Below, piece by piece: positions 26,193 through 35,329 of a DNA stretch of 64,000 nucleotides (the first letter of the stretch is position 1; every line of letters starts with the position of its first letter). Under the pieces are notes generated by a model that was not told the origin of the DNA, did no database searches, and was given only the letters and a program-made list of their open reading frames with translations. Origin of the DNA: Pandoraea pneumonica (GTDB lineage: Bacteria; Pseudomonadota; Gammaproteobacteria; Burkholderiales; Burkholderiaceae); the NCBI RefSeq assembly GCF_902459645.1, contig NZ_CABPSK010000006.1:124001-188000 (forward strand), written 5' to 3'. The translations under genes and the position numbers were made by a program.

Positions 26193-27089
26193 ATGAACCC
26201 ATTCGTACATTTGTCGAAGGTGGTCGCCGGTCATGACATGACGATTGGCGACGCCTTTCGGGCAAAGCACTTTGAAGAGCGGGCATTCAACGGCCTGATG
26301 GACCCGGTCGTCATGCTCGATCACTTTCACATGACCGGCCCCACCTTTGCGCCGCATCCGCACGCAGGTATCTCGGCGGTGACTTACATGTTCGAAGACG
26401 CCGTGGGGGCGCACGTCAACTACGACTCGCTCGGCAATCACGGGCCGATCCGGCCCGGGGCGCTGCACTGGTTTGCGGCGGGCCGTGGTGCGGTGCATAC
26501 CGAGCAGCCGGAAGGCGAGAATCAGCACGTTCATGCGTTGCAGATCTTCGTCAATCTGCCCGCAAGCAAGAAGTTCGACGCGCCGTATGCGGTGCATGCC
26601 GAGCCGCATGAAATTCCTGAAGTCCGGGCGCCGGGTGTTCGTGTGCGAGTGGCAGCGGGCAGCAGTAATGGCGTGACGGCACCCCACACCGCGCAGTTGC
26701 CGGAGCCGTTCACGTTGCTCGATGGGTTTCTCTGGCCGTCGTCGGTGTTCAGTCACGATTTGCCGCGCGGCTGGAGTGCGATGGTCTACGCCGTATCGGG
26801 CGGTCTGCGGGTCGGGATTGACGATGAGGCACGCGAATTGGCGGCGGGCGAAGCCATCGGTGTGATGTTTGATGGAAGCACCGCGCAGGAGGCGATTGCG
26901 CTTCATCTGTCCGCCGACGAGGACAGCCACTTTGTCGTGCTGTCGGGGCCTGCCCTAAAGGAGCCGATCGCGAAACACGGCCCCTTCGTGATGAACACGC
27001 CCGAGCAAATCGAGGGCCGCATCCGCGCGTATCAGCGCGGCGAACTTGGGCAACTCGTGATGCCGCCTGTGGGGCGTTTTGCGGGGTGA
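26193..27089 (+). CDS. Pirin family bicupin protein
   Basis: A 298-residue pirin-like protein with two cupin domains. The N-terminal metal-binding histidines are readable in FAPHPHAGISAVTYMFED and HVHALQIFVNLP. Pirins bind iron and some cleave quercetin-type flavonols. No signal peptide is seen. The spacing of 6 bp to the upstream hydrolase gene makes co-transcription almost certain. Pairing of YcaC-like hydrolases and pirins is often seen in LysR-controlled stress modules. Confidence 0.88.
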   Translation: MNPFVHLSKVVAGHDMTIGDAFRAKHFEERAFNGLMDPVVMLDHFHMTGPTFAPHPHAGISAVTYMFEDAVGAHVNYDSLGNHGPIRPGALHWFAAGRGAVHTEQPEGENQHVHALQIFVNLPASKKFDAPYAVHAEPHEIPEVRAPGVRVRVAAGSSNGVTAPHTAQLPEPFTLLDGFLWPSSVFSHDLPRGWSAMVYAVSGGLRVGIDDEARELAAGEAIGVMFDGSTAQEAIALHLSADEDSHFVVLSGPALKEPIAKHGPFVMNTPEQIEGRIRAYQRGELGQLVMPPVGRFAG

Positions 27090-27214
27090 ATCGGACACCG
27101 GTGTCGTGCAGGCCCGACACCGGTTCGTTGCGAACGCGACTAACTCGATGCCAGGCCATCGACTTCGGCTATGCTGGCGGACATATGTGAAACACACACC
27201 TCCGTCCCGTAGCC

Positions 27215-28396
27215 ATGTCCATTTCGGCCGTATTCATCAGCATCGCGATCCTGTCGTGCGTCATGAGCGTCGCCATTCTTGGCTCGCTGTTTCGGACGGG
27301 TGTACCGGGCATACGGCTTTGGGGCATCGCCAGCGCCATGCTGGCCATCACGGCGGGACTGCTGCTCTTCGGGCCGACTAACGGGATTGTGGTCGTGGCG
27401 AGTAGCTTGCTCGTCGTGGCCTCGATGCTCGGCTTGCGCGGCTTTCGGCAGTTTCTTCATACCCGCACGTCGCTCCCATGGGAACACGCGGCGGTCGTCG
27501 CCATTCTCGTGTTGCTGGTCTATTGGACGTTCGTGTCGCCGCACGTGGACGCGCGCAGCGCCATGGTCTCCGGGTTCATTGCTTACATTCGCTTTCAGAT
27601 CGGCTGGATGGTGCTGAAGTACCGGCCAGCCGGTCGGCCCAAATACGCCTACTACTTCGTATCGATCGCTGCCTTGTTGGGCGCGGTCGTGCATGCGGTG
27701 CGCTGCCTTGCCTACGGACTGGGCTTTGCACACGAGGAAGTCTTCCTGCAAGCCACGCCGCTTAACGTCATGTTCCTGGGCATGGCGACATTGACGTTGC
27801 CTTGCCTGTCCGTCGGCATGGTGATGCTCGCGCATGACCGGCTTGCCGACCGGATGGAGCGGCTGGCTACCTTCGACGACCTGACCGGTGTGCTGGCGCG
27901 TCGCGCATTCATTGCCCGCGCCGAGGCGGTGCTCGAATCCACGGTGGCTGCGGGGTCGACGTTGTCGATCGCGATTCTCGACATCGACAACTTCAAGACC
28001 ACCAACGATCGATATGGGCACGCCGCAGGCGATAAGACGCTGGCGCACGTCGCCTCCGTGATTTCGCGCGAAGTCCGGCAAGGGGACCTGGTCGGGCGTA
28101 TCGGCGGGGAAGAGTTTGCGATATTGCTGCCCGCGACCACGCGTGAAGACGCGGGCCGCATGGTCAACCGGCTGCGCGCTATCGTGGCGTCCAGCGGCAC
28201 CGGTGTGCAGGGGCGCGATGTCGTGTCGACGCTGAGCGCCGGGGTCGATGAGTTCGGCGAAGGCGATACGCTCGCATCGGTGATGGCTCGGGCGGATGCC
28301 GCGCTCTATGCCGCCAAGGCCAACGGCAGAAACTGCGTTGTCGTCGCGCCTTCCGTGGCCTACCGGTCGCTCGCCTTTATGCAGGCTTCAACTTGA
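27215..28396 (+). CDS. Membrane-anchored diguanylate cyclase (GGDEF)
   Basis: A 393-residue protein with about six N-terminal membrane spans (residues 1-205) followed by a GGDEF domain. The catalytic motif is GGEEF at residues 297-301, and an inhibitory RxxD site (RQGD) sits five residues before it, so both cyclase activity and product inhibition by c-di-GMP are expected. No EAL or HD-GYP domain follows. The start at 27215 is an ATG without a strong ribosome site. The signal sensed by the membrane part is unknown. Confidence 0.92.
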   Translation: MSISAVFISIAILSCVMSVAILGSLFRTGVPGIRLWGIASAMLAITAGLLLFGPTNGIVVVASSLLVVASMLGLRGFRQFLHTRTSLPWEHAAVVAILVLLVYWTFVSPHVDARSAMVSGFIAYIRFQIGWMVLKYRPAGRPKYAYYFVSIAALLGAVVHAVRCLAYGLGFAHEEVFLQATPLNVMFLGMATLTLPCLSVGMVMLAHDRLADRMERLATFDDLTGVLARRAFIARAEAVLESTVAAGSTLSIAILDIDNFKTTNDRYGHAAGDKTLAHVASVISREVRQGDLVGRIGGEEFAILLPATTREDAGRMVNRLRAIVASSGTGVQGRDVVSTLSAGVDEFGEGDTLASVMARADAALYAAKANGRNCVVVAPSVAYRSLAFMQAST

Positions 28397-28419
28397 TGCC
28401 GTGATGACGAGCGCGGCGC

Positions 28420-29160
28420 TCACACCGCCGCGTAGCGTCGGCTGACCCGCATGAGCAGCGCGTTGCCTGCGAGCGCAAACAGCATGAGAAACAGCGCCAC
28501 AGCCATGATCGTGTCGATATTGCCGAGATTCATCGCGTTCGAGAGCTGATGTCCCAGCCCCTTTTGCGAGGCGAACATCTCGCCGATCAGCACCCCCAAC
28601 AGCGACAGCGAAAACCCCAGCCGTACGCCCGATAGCACTTCCGGCAGCACCGCAGGCAGCACCACGCGCAACGCGATTTGCGCGCGCGACAAATGCATGG
28701 CGTGGGCGGCCCGAAAGTACACGGGCTTGATCTGTCGGATGCCGTTCATGGTGAAGATCAGGATCGGGATCAGGCCGTGCATGACGCCGAAAGCCACCTT
28801 GGCGGCGAGCCCCAGCCCGAAGATCAGCAGCACCAAGGGGTAGAGCGTCACCTTCGGTAGTGAGTAAAGATTGACGAGAATCGGCTCGGCCACATTGGCC
28901 GCCAGCCGGTTCGATCCCAGCACCAGCCCCAGCGCAATACCGCCTGCGACCGCGATCACCAGCGAGTCAATCAACGCAAGGCCGGTTTCTGCCGCGTCAT
29001 CCCAAAACGCAGCGGTGCCCATCATCTGGCCAAGGCTGCGTGCCGTTGCAATGGGGGAACTCAGCGCGGCCCCGTTGAACCAGTGCAGCACTTGCCACAG
29101 GGCGACCAACACGAGCAGAACCGCAAGCGTGCCGAGATGATTGGGTTTCTTCGTATCCAT
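28420..29160 (-). CDS. ABC transporter permease (SsuC/TauC-like)
   Basis: A 246-residue inner-membrane permease with six spans and the EAA-type loop YFRAAHAMHLSRAQIALRVVLPAVLPEV at about residues 148-175. It is the last gene of a minus-strand four-gene importer (receptor, ATPase, two permeases). The family serves nitrate, sulfonate, taurine and pyrimidine precursors. Two different permease genes suggest a heterodimer. Its end lies 24 bp from the convergent diguanylate cyclase. Confidence 0.9.
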   Translation of the reverse strand: MDTKKPNHLGTLAVLLVLVALWQVLHWFNGAALSSPIATARSLGQMMGTAAFWDDAAETGLALIDSLVIAVAGGIALGLVLGSNRLAANVAEPILVNLYSLPKVTLYPLVLLIFGLGLAAKVAFGVMHGLIPILIFTMNGIRQIKPVYFRAAHAMHLSRAQIALRVVLPAVLPEVLSGVRLGFSLSLLGVLIGEMFASQKGLGHQLSNAMNLGNIDTIMAVALFLMLFALAGNALLMRVSRRYAAV

Positions 29161-29175
29161 GCGAGCGGCACCCGA

Positions 29176-29928
29176 TCAACGGCGGCTGCGCGTCTGAAAC
29201 CGCGCATCGATGTGGTTGAGCACACCGCCCACGAGGGTCACCGCCACGAGCACGGTGAGCATCAAGGCGTACATGTCGGCATTCTCGAAGTTGTTATACG
29301 CATAGCTGATCGCGTACCCGATACCCGACCCCGAGAGAATGAACTCGGACGCAATAACACCGATGAACGCGTGCGAAACCGCGAGCCGTACGCCGGTGAA
29401 CATATGCGGCAGGGCGGCGGGCAACTGCACGTACCACACCGACTGCCAGCGTGTGAGCCGCATGACACGAACGGTTTTCGAGAACGAGCGGGGAATGCGG
29501 TCGAGTCCGGTCATGGTCGCCGTCATCATCGACACCACGGCCAGCAAGGTGGCGATCACGATGATCGGCAGCACACTGACGCCGAACAACACGATGAAAA
29601 CCGGATAGAACACGAAGGTTGGCACCGCGTAGTAGCTGGCGATTAGCGGCTCCAGCGCGCGGCGCACGCCCGGCATGGCGTGAAGGGCGAGCCCAGCGAC
29701 GAAACCGAGAACAACGGCGGCGCTTGATGCGGCAGCAATGCAGGCAAAGCTGGTAACGATGTCGTGCGTGAAGCGGCCTTCGCGCAGGATGTCGATGGCG
29801 TGCAGGGCCATTGCGCTCGGGGCTATCATCACCGACGCCGCAATCGTGCCCGAACGGCACAACCCTTCAACAAGCAGGACGAGCGCTGCGACAACAGCAA
29901 GACGGATAAGGCGTTCGGTGCGAATCAT
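29176..29928 (-). CDS. ABC transporter permease (SsuC/TauC-like)
   Basis: A 250-residue permease homologous to the next gene, with an EAA-like loop (SFSKTVRVMRLTRWQSVWYVQLPAALPHM). Gaps are 15 bp to the downstream permease and 23 bp from the ATPase. The first membrane span overlaps the N-terminus and could be mistaken for a signal peptide (VVAALVLLVEGLC). Its role is as one half of the membrane channel for the binding protein at 30866-31855. Confidence 0.9.
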   Translation of the reverse strand: MIRTERLIRLAVVAALVLLVEGLCRSGTIAASVMIAPSAMALHAIDILREGRFTHDIVTSFACIAAASSAAVVLGFVAGLALHAMPGVRRALEPLIASYYAVPTFVFYPVFIVLFGVSVLPIIVIATLLAVVSMMTATMTGLDRIPRSFSKTVRVMRLTRWQSVWYVQLPAALPHMFTGVRLAVSHAFIGVIASEFILSGSGIGYAISYAYNNFENADMYALMLTVLVAVTLVGGVLNHIDARFQTRSRR

Positions 29929-29951
29929 GGCAATGTCTTCATACCGCCCGC

Positions 29952-30869
29952 TTAGCGGCCGCGAAACCCCGGGCCGGGCGTGCCGCCGTTCCCGTCGGGT
30001 CGCTCACCGGCCTGCATCGCCTTGAGCGACTCGACGCGCAGCGTTTCCCATAGGCGTGACGTGATTTCGCCGAAGCGCGGCGTGGCGACGACGCGGCTAT
30101 CGCGATTGCGCTCCCAGCCGGTTTCGATGATGTCGATGAAGCGTCCCGGGCGCGACGACATCACACCGACACGATCCGACAGCACGGCCGCTTCGTCGAG
30201 CGCGTGCGTAATCAACAGCACGGTGGCCGAGGTCTCTCGCCACAGTCGCAGCAACTCGTCGCCCATGAGCATGCGCGTCTGTTGATCGAGTGCGCCGAAC
30301 GGCTCGTCGAGCAGAATCAGGCGCGGCTCGATCACGAGCGTTCGGGCGATGCACATGCGTTGACGCATGCCGCCCGAGAGTTGTGCCGGGTGAGCATTGG
30401 CAAAGTCGCGCAGTCCCATGAAGCCGAGGGCATAGCCGACGCGACGGGCGATCTCCGCACCGTCGACGCCTGCCATGCGCAGGCCAAAGCCGATGTTTTC
30501 GCGCACCGTCAGCCACGGGAACGACGCATCTTCCTGAAAGACCACGCCGACGCCATCGGGCACACCGACGACGGGCTGGCCTTCGAAATGCACGGTGCCG
30601 GAGGTCGGCTTCGTCAGCCCGGCAATGACGTCGAGCAACGTCGATTTGCCGCAGCCGGACGGCCCGACGACCGAGAAAAATTCGCCACGGCGCAACGTCA
30701 GGTCGACAGGGCCGAGCGCTTGCATCGGCGTCTTTTTGCCCGACTTCTCATTGGGGGTTTCGAACGCCTTCGTCACACCGGCGACGACGGCGTGTGGCTC
30801 GCGGCTGGCGAGTGGCGTCTCGGCGCCTTCCACCAGATGCAAATGCGGGCCGGGGTACTGCGAGGTCAT
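29952..30869 (-). CDS. ABC transporter ATPase (SsuB/TauB-like)
   Basis: A 305-residue ATPase with Walker A GPSGCGKST at about residues 69-77, signature LSGGMRQRMCIAR and Walker B LILLDEPFGALD. An N-terminal stretch of about 30 residues before the ABC domain and a Gly-rich tail (DGNGGTPGPGFRGR) are non-conserved. The start at 30869 overlaps the receptor stop by 4 bp (ATGA on the minus strand), which fixes it; the longer frame to 31016 lies inside the receptor gene. Confidence 0.92.
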   Translation of the reverse strand: MTSQYPGPHLHLVEGAETPLASREPHAVVAGVTKAFETPNEKSGKKTPMQALGPVDLTLRRGEFFSVVGPSGCGKSTLLDVIAGLTKPTSGTVHFEGQPVVGVPDGVGVVFQEDASFPWLTVRENIGFGLRMAGVDGAEIARRVGYALGFMGLRDFANAHPAQLSGGMRQRMCIARTLVIEPRLILLDEPFGALDQQTRMLMGDELLRLWRETSATVLLITHALDEAAVLSDRVGVMSSRPGRFIDIIETGWERNRDSRVVATPRFGEITSRLWETLRVESLKAMQAGERPDGNGGTPGPGFRGR

Positions 30870-31855
30870 AGCTGACCCTTCGCCCGCACGTCGGCAGGCA
30901 GGAAGCGCGAATCGATGAGCTTCGCCCAATCGACATCGTCTTTGATCTCGCCGATGAGTTTTAGCCCACTGGCCACGCGATCCAGTTCCGCTCGGTCGAA
31001 TTGGCCCTGACTCCACATATGCGAGCGGACCATGTTGTCGACGGCCTCTTTGGCGACGTCCGGCGTGAGTTTGAATTGCGTCGCAAGCAGCTTCGCCGCA
31101 CCGGCAGGGTCGGCATAGGTGGCATCGACCCCGGCGCGGCGCCCGGCGATGATCGCGCGCAAGGTATCAGGGTGCGATTGCGCGAAGGCGCGTGTCGTGA
31201 TGCCGACCGATGTCGTCATGGGCTTGAGCACGTCACCGGCACGATAGAGCGTGCGGTATTGCGATTTGCGCAGAATCGAGAGCGGCTCGATGGCCACTGC
31301 GCCCACGACTGCGCCCTGTTCGAGCATGGTCATGCCATTGACGTAGCCGCCCGAGGCGACGCGGGTGACCTTCGAGGCGTCGATGCCTTTCTCGCGCAGC
31401 ACCATGAGAAACAGCATCTCGGACACGCTCTTGGGCGAGGTAATCGCCACTTTCTTACCGACGAGATCGTCGAGCGTGTGGATGGGGCTGCTCGGCATCG
31501 TGACCATCGACGCTTCGGCAACGCTGCGCGTGCCCACGTTCACGATGACGATGTCCAGACCCTGCCGCGCGGCGGCGAGTGCGGCGGAGACCGCCACTTC
31601 GCCGTAGGGTGTCTTGCTCGCGAGGATGTTGCGCACCGTGGTGCCCCCGCCGCCCGAGCTGATGATGCCGGTGATATCGATACCGGCCTTTTTGAACAGC
31701 CCTTGCTCCATGGCCACCGCATAGGGCAGCCCGTACAGGCTGCTGCCCCATTGGGTGACGGAAATCTCTTCGGCGTGGGCAGCACGCGAAGTCGGCAGAA
31801 GGAGGGCGCCCGCTAGTGCGAACAGGTGAGCGAGTTGGAACAACCTTTTCATCAT
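30866..31855 (-). CDS. ABC transporter substrate-binding protein (NMT1/THI5-like)
   Basis: A 329-residue periplasmic receptor. The signal peptide ends near RAAHA-EE (about residue 29). The mature domain has the SsuA-like LYGLPYAVAMEQGLFKKAGIDI and a Gly-rich ligand loop (ISSGGGGTTVRN). It is the first gene of the minus-strand importer, which has no metabolic enzyme in the operon. The divergent enolase-superfamily gene at 32147 may act on a related acid. The ligand is unknown. Confidence 0.88.
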   Translation of the reverse strand: MMKRLFQLAHLFALAGALLLPTSRAAHAEEISVTQWGSSLYGLPYAVAMEQGLFKKAGIDITGIISSGGGGTTVRNILASKTPYGEVAVSAALAAARQGLDIVIVNVGTRSVAEASMVTMPSSPIHTLDDLVGKKVAITSPKSVSEMLFLMVLREKGIDASKVTRVASGGYVNGMTMLEQGAVVGAVAIEPLSILRKSQYRTLYRAGDVLKPMTTSVGITTRAFAQSHPDTLRAIIAGRRAGVDATYADPAGAAKLLATQFKLTPDVAKEAVDNMVRSHMWSQGQFDRAELDRVASGLKLIGEIKDDVDWAKLIDSRFLPADVRAKGQL

Positions 31856-32146
31856 CTACTCCGGGTCAAACCAGCCGGCGCATCGCCGTGCGCCGGGAAA
31901 AAGTCAAAGTTCAAACGCAGAAAGCGCTCAATCATACCTTCACGCCCGCTTTCCCGGACGTCGTTCGCAAAGCGCAAGAGCGCAATATGCCGCATCGAGC
32001 GCGTGGCGTTGATCTGCATGTTCCCGTGTTCGTGGTTAGTATTGACGGCGAGTTGCGGCGGGCAAACCCGTTGCCCGGCTCGGCCCGCTCATGTACTTCG
32101 ATCGAAAACCCTCGACTGGCCCCCTGATTCCTTCACGAGGTTGTCC
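31856..32146. promoter_or_regulatory. Divergent intergenic region, receptor / enolase-superfamily gene
   Basis: These 291 bp lie between divergently oriented genes and should hold both promoters. I see no convincing palindrome, riboswitch or small gene. Confidence 0.4.
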
Positions 32147-33310
32147 ATGCGTATCACCGCGATTCGCGAGTGCACCATCCCGGTTTCCCGCTACAGCGAT
32201 CCGGCCATCGCGTCGGGCGGCCTGACGACGAGTCTGGTCGCGGTCACGACCGATGTCGTGCGCAACGGCAAGCCGGTGGTCGGCTACGGGTATGCGTCCA
32301 TCGGGCGTTTTGGACAGGGCGGGTTGATTCGCGAGCGCTTTGCGCCACGCTTGCTGATTGCGACGGATCGCGATCTGGCCGACGACAGCGGCACGAATCT
32401 GGACCCGTTGCGGGCATGGAACGTAATGATGGCAGGGGAAAAGCCGGGCGGCCACGGGGAACGCTGCGTCGCCGTAGGCACGCTTGATATGGCGCTGTGG
32501 GACGCAGCAGCCAAGATCGCTGGCCTGCCGCTGTACCGCTTTCTCGCGGAAAAGCTGGGCCGCGAGGTCCCCGATGCGCCGCGCGTTGCCGTCTACGCCG
32601 GTGGCGGTTATCGATATCCGAATGACGATTTGACACGCTTGTCCGACGAGATACGGCGCTGTGTCGACCTTGGCTTCACACACGCGAAGATCAAGATCGC
32701 GAGCGACCCGCTGGATCAGGATCTGCGGCGCATCGATGCGGCGGCTCGGCAACTGACGAGCGCGGGCCATCTGGCGGTCGATGCCATGAACCGGTTCGAT
32801 CTCGAGAGCGGACTCACGGCCGCCCGGGCGCTTGCCGGGTATCGACTTCACTGGTTCGAGGACATCTGCGATCCGCTCGACTTTGCCACGCAGGCTGAGA
32901 TTGCGTCGGCTTATGGCGGCGCGATTGCTGCGGGCGAGGCGTTGTTCTCCTACGCCGAAGCGGCATTGCTCGCGCGCCACGGTGGCTTGAGTCCATCGCG
33001 CGACGTGCTCGTCTTCGATCCGGTGCATTGCTACGGCGTGTCGGGGTATCTGCGCATCGTCGAGACCATGACGGCCGCCGGTTGGGCGCGCGGCGCGTTC
33101 TGGCCGCATGGTGGTCATCTCTTCTCGCTGCACCTTTGCGCCGCACTTGGGCTGGGCGGTGCGGAAGTCACGCCGTTCGCCTTCGCGCCGTTCGCAGGGC
33201 TGGCCGACGGCTTGCAAGTCGTGCAAGGCCAGACGGGCGTGCCACAGGGGCCCGGCATCGGGTTCGAAGCGAACCCCGCGATCTGGCGTGCGTTTCAGGC
33301 GCTGCATTAA
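32147..33310 (+). CDS. Mandelate racemase/muconate lactonizing enzyme family protein (enolase superfamily)
   Basis: A 387-residue enzyme with an N-terminal capping domain and a C-terminal barrel. The K-x-K base motif is in FTHAKIKIAS. Metal ligands appear in AVDAMNRFD (Asp), WFEDICDPL (Glu) and AAGEALFS (Glu), and a His-rich segment FWPHGGHLF provides the opposite acid/base. This pattern fits a sugar-acid dehydratase more than a racemase, but the substrate cannot be assigned. The ATG at 32147 begins the domain; the in-frame extension to 31826 overlaps the divergent receptor gene and is rejected. Confidence 0.87.
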   Translation: MRITAIRECTIPVSRYSDPAIASGGLTTSLVAVTTDVVRNGKPVVGYGYASIGRFGQGGLIRERFAPRLLIATDRDLADDSGTNLDPLRAWNVMMAGEKPGGHGERCVAVGTLDMALWDAAAKIAGLPLYRFLAEKLGREVPDAPRVAVYAGGGYRYPNDDLTRLSDEIRRCVDLGFTHAKIKIASDPLDQDLRRIDAAARQLTSAGHLAVDAMNRFDLESGLTAARALAGYRLHWFEDICDPLDFATQAEIASAYGGAIAAGEALFSYAEAALLARHGGLSPSRDVLVFDPVHCYGVSGYLRIVETMTAAGWARGAFWPHGGHLFSLHLCAALGLGGAEVTPFAFAPFAGLADGLQVVQGQTGVPQGPGIGFEANPAIWRAFQALH

Positions 33311-33323
33311 GGTGAACGGCGCA

Positions 33324-34100
33324 TCAATGCCATAGCGCCGGCCCGTAGGTTTTCACGAAGAACACTAGCGTCACGCAGTAGGTGAGCAGCAGCGTGCCTG
33401 CGCGAATGACGTGCGACGGCGCGCGTCGGCCTGCATGGGCGCCGAGATACCCGCCCACGGTGGCCGCGATCAGCATGACGAGCGTCTCGCGCCATTGCAC
33501 GGCGTTCGCACCGACGAAGATCAAGACCGCGCTGGCATTGGCGACCGTCACGAGCAGCGTGCGCAGCGCGTTCAAGCGTTTGATATCGCGCCCATCGAGC
33601 AGCCCCCAGACGGCGACCATCATGATGCCCACGGCACCGCCGAAGTAACCGCCATAGATGCCCAGCAGAAATTGGATTGCCAGCACCGCATGCGCATGGA
33701 TATGCCACCGCCCGCGCAACGCCTCGCCAAGCCGTCGTCCGAATGTCAGGGCGAGACTCGCCAACAGCAGCAGCCACGGCAGCGCGAACGAGAACGCTTG
33801 CGATGACGTGTGCAGCAATAGGCCTGCGCCAGCGAAGCCGCCGATTAGTGTGGCAATGAGCAGCGCGCGCATCGACACCTCCCCGATCGGGCTGATGTCG
33901 TGGCGATACACCCAAGCGCTGGCCACGCCGCTGGGAAACAGCGCCACGGTGCTCGACGCGTTGGCTTGCACTGGCGGCACGCCAACCGCAATCAGTGCAG
34001 GCAAGCTCACGAAGGAGCCGCCGCCCGCGAGCGCGTTCATCGCACCCGCTAGCAGGCCCGCGCCGGAAATCAGAAGAAGAGATTGCATGGAGGTTTCCAT
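33324..34100 (-). CDS. TauE/SafE-family sulfite/organosulfur exporter-like membrane protein
   Basis: A 258-residue protein with about eight membrane spans in two similar halves. The first half contains AGAMNALAGGGSFVSLPALIAVGVPP, the TauE signature; the second has GIYGGYFGGAVGIMMVA. Members export sulfite, sulfoacetate or other small anions. Start codons at 34100 and 34088 are both possible; neither has a clear ribosome site. It is divergent from an HxlR regulator with only 47 bp between, so regulation by that protein is likely. Confidence 0.85.
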   Translation of the reverse strand: METSMQSLLLISGAGLLAGAMNALAGGGSFVSLPALIAVGVPPVQANASSTVALFPSGVASAWVYRHDISPIGEVSMRALLIATLIGGFAGAGLLLHTSSQAFSFALPWLLLLASLALTFGRRLGEALRGRWHIHAHAVLAIQFLLGIYGGYFGGAVGIMMVAVWGLLDGRDIKRLNALRTLLVTVANASAVLIFVGANAVQWRETLVMLIAATVGGYLGAHAGRRAPSHVIRAGTLLLTYCVTLVFFVKTYGPALWH

Positions 34101-34111
34101 GACTCGAACGA

Positions 34112-34147
34112 TTGACAGCTTAGGGACGACGCTTTACTTTGTAAAGC
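34112..34147 (+). promoter_or_regulatory. Promoter with overlapping 7-bp inverted repeat before the HxlR gene
   Basis: TTGACA (34112-34117) and, 17 bp later, TACTTT (34135-34140) look like -35 and -10 boxes. A perfect inverted repeat GCTTTAC-TTT-GTAAAGC (34131-34147) covers the -10 and ends at the ATG at 34148. A repressor bound there would block the promoter. If these boxes are real the transcript is nearly leaderless. Confidence 0.6.
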
Positions 34148-34507
34148 ATGACGACGCCAAAAATTGGACAATCCGTGCGCGGATCGAAGTCGGGCCGGCC
34201 CATTATGGTCGTGCTGGACTTGCTGGGACGGCGCACCGCGTTGCGAATCCTCTGGGAGCTGCGCGGTGCGCCGATGACGTTTCGGGCGCTGCAAGAGGCG
34301 TGCGAGACGAACGCGCGCCTGCTCAATACCCGGCTAACGGAATTGAAGGCCTCCGGGCTGGTCGAGCATGCCGAAGGCGGGTATCGCATGACCGACGAAG
34401 GTCGGCGGCTACATGCAGCGCTACAGCCGCTGCTGGGCTGGGCTACGCAGTGGGCCGCACGCGAGCCTGAGCGATTCGATGCGGCGGATCACGGGAAATC
34501 GGACTGA
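34148..34507 (+). CDS. HxlR-family transcriptional regulator
   Basis: A 119-residue single-domain winged HTH protein. DLLGRRTALRILWELRGAPMTFRALQEACETNARLLNTRLTELKASGLVEH covers the HxlR core, with a short tail for dimerisation. There is no cysteine in the redox-sensing position used by some members. The ATG at 34148 is the first in frame; M20 at 34205 is an alternative if the transcript starts near the first ATG. It is divergent from a TauE-type exporter, which it probably represses from the palindrome at 34131-34147. Confidence 0.85.
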   Translation: MTTPKIGQSVRGSKSGRPIMVVLDLLGRRTALRILWELRGAPMTFRALQEACETNARLLNTRLTELKASGLVEHAEGGYRMTDEGRRLHAALQPLLGWATQWAAREPERFDAADHGKSD

Positions 34508-34578
34508 CGCGACACCCTCCACGCGCACTCGCACACACTGCCATCAACACACATCACGATCATCACGCGACTCAACGT

Positions 34579-35250
34579 ATGCAGACACAAGCTATCCGGG
34601 CGGTAATTTTTGATTTTGATCTGACACTGGCTGACTCCTCGGAGGCCATCATCGAATGCACGCAGCATGCGCTCGCGCGCCTCGAATGCCCGCCGGTGAC
34701 ACCTGAGCAGATTCACGGTGTGATCGGGCTTTCGTTGCCGATCATGTATCGCACGCTAAGCGGGGACACAGATGCGGCGCGTGCCGACGCCTTTGTGCAT
34801 CACTTCGTCGCGCGCGCGGACGAGATCATGGTGAAGTCGACGCGAATCTATCCCGAAGTGCCGGGCTTGCTCACGGCGTTGCGCGATCAGGGACTGGCAC
34901 TGGCGATTGTGTCGACCAAGTTTCGCCACCGCATCGATGCGATTCTCACGCTGGCGGGGTTGCGCTCGCATGTCGACATCATCGTTGGCGGCGACGACGT
35001 TAAGCGGCATAAACCCGATCCCGAAGGGATCACCCATGCGTTGGGCCGCCTAGGAGTTGCCGCAGCGCAGGCGATCTACGTCGGCGACCACGCCGTCGAT
35101 GCTCAGGCGGCAGAGCAGGCGGGCACTGGCTTTATCGGCACGGTCAGCGGCACCACGTCGTTCGACGGATGGGCGGCGGTGGGTAAGGCCGCCGTTAAAC
35201 ATCACGTTGGAGAAGTCGTCGAACTCGTGAAGGCGATGCAGGCTCGTTAG
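34579..35250 (+). CDS. HAD-superfamily hydrolase (phosphoglycolate phosphatase-like)
   Basis: A 223-residue cytoplasmic phosphatase. Motif I is FDFDLTLADS (nucleophile and acid Asp), motif II is the Ser in AIVSTKF, motif III is the Lys in KRHKPDPE, and motif IV is YVGDHAVDAQAA. An alpha-helical cap lies between motifs I and II, as in Gph-like and pyrophosphatase-like members. The substrate is unknown. It stands alone between an HxlR gene and a minus-strand aldolase. Confidence 0.88.
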   Translation: MQTQAIRAVIFDFDLTLADSSEAIIECTQHALARLECPPVTPEQIHGVIGLSLPIMYRTLSGDTDAARADAFVHHFVARADEIMVKSTRIYPEVPGLLTALRDQGLALAIVSTKFRHRIDAILTLAGLRSHVDIIVGGDDVKRHKPDPEGITHALGRLGVAAAQAIYVGDHAVDAQAAEQAGTGFIGTVSGTTSFDGWAAVGKAAVKHHVGEVVELVKAMQAR

Positions 35251-35329
35251 GAGCTCACGTCGTCTTCCGTGGGTTGGGCGAGGCTGCTCAACACGGGCGC
35301 GGGCGCGCTCACGTGAGCCGCCGATTGCG

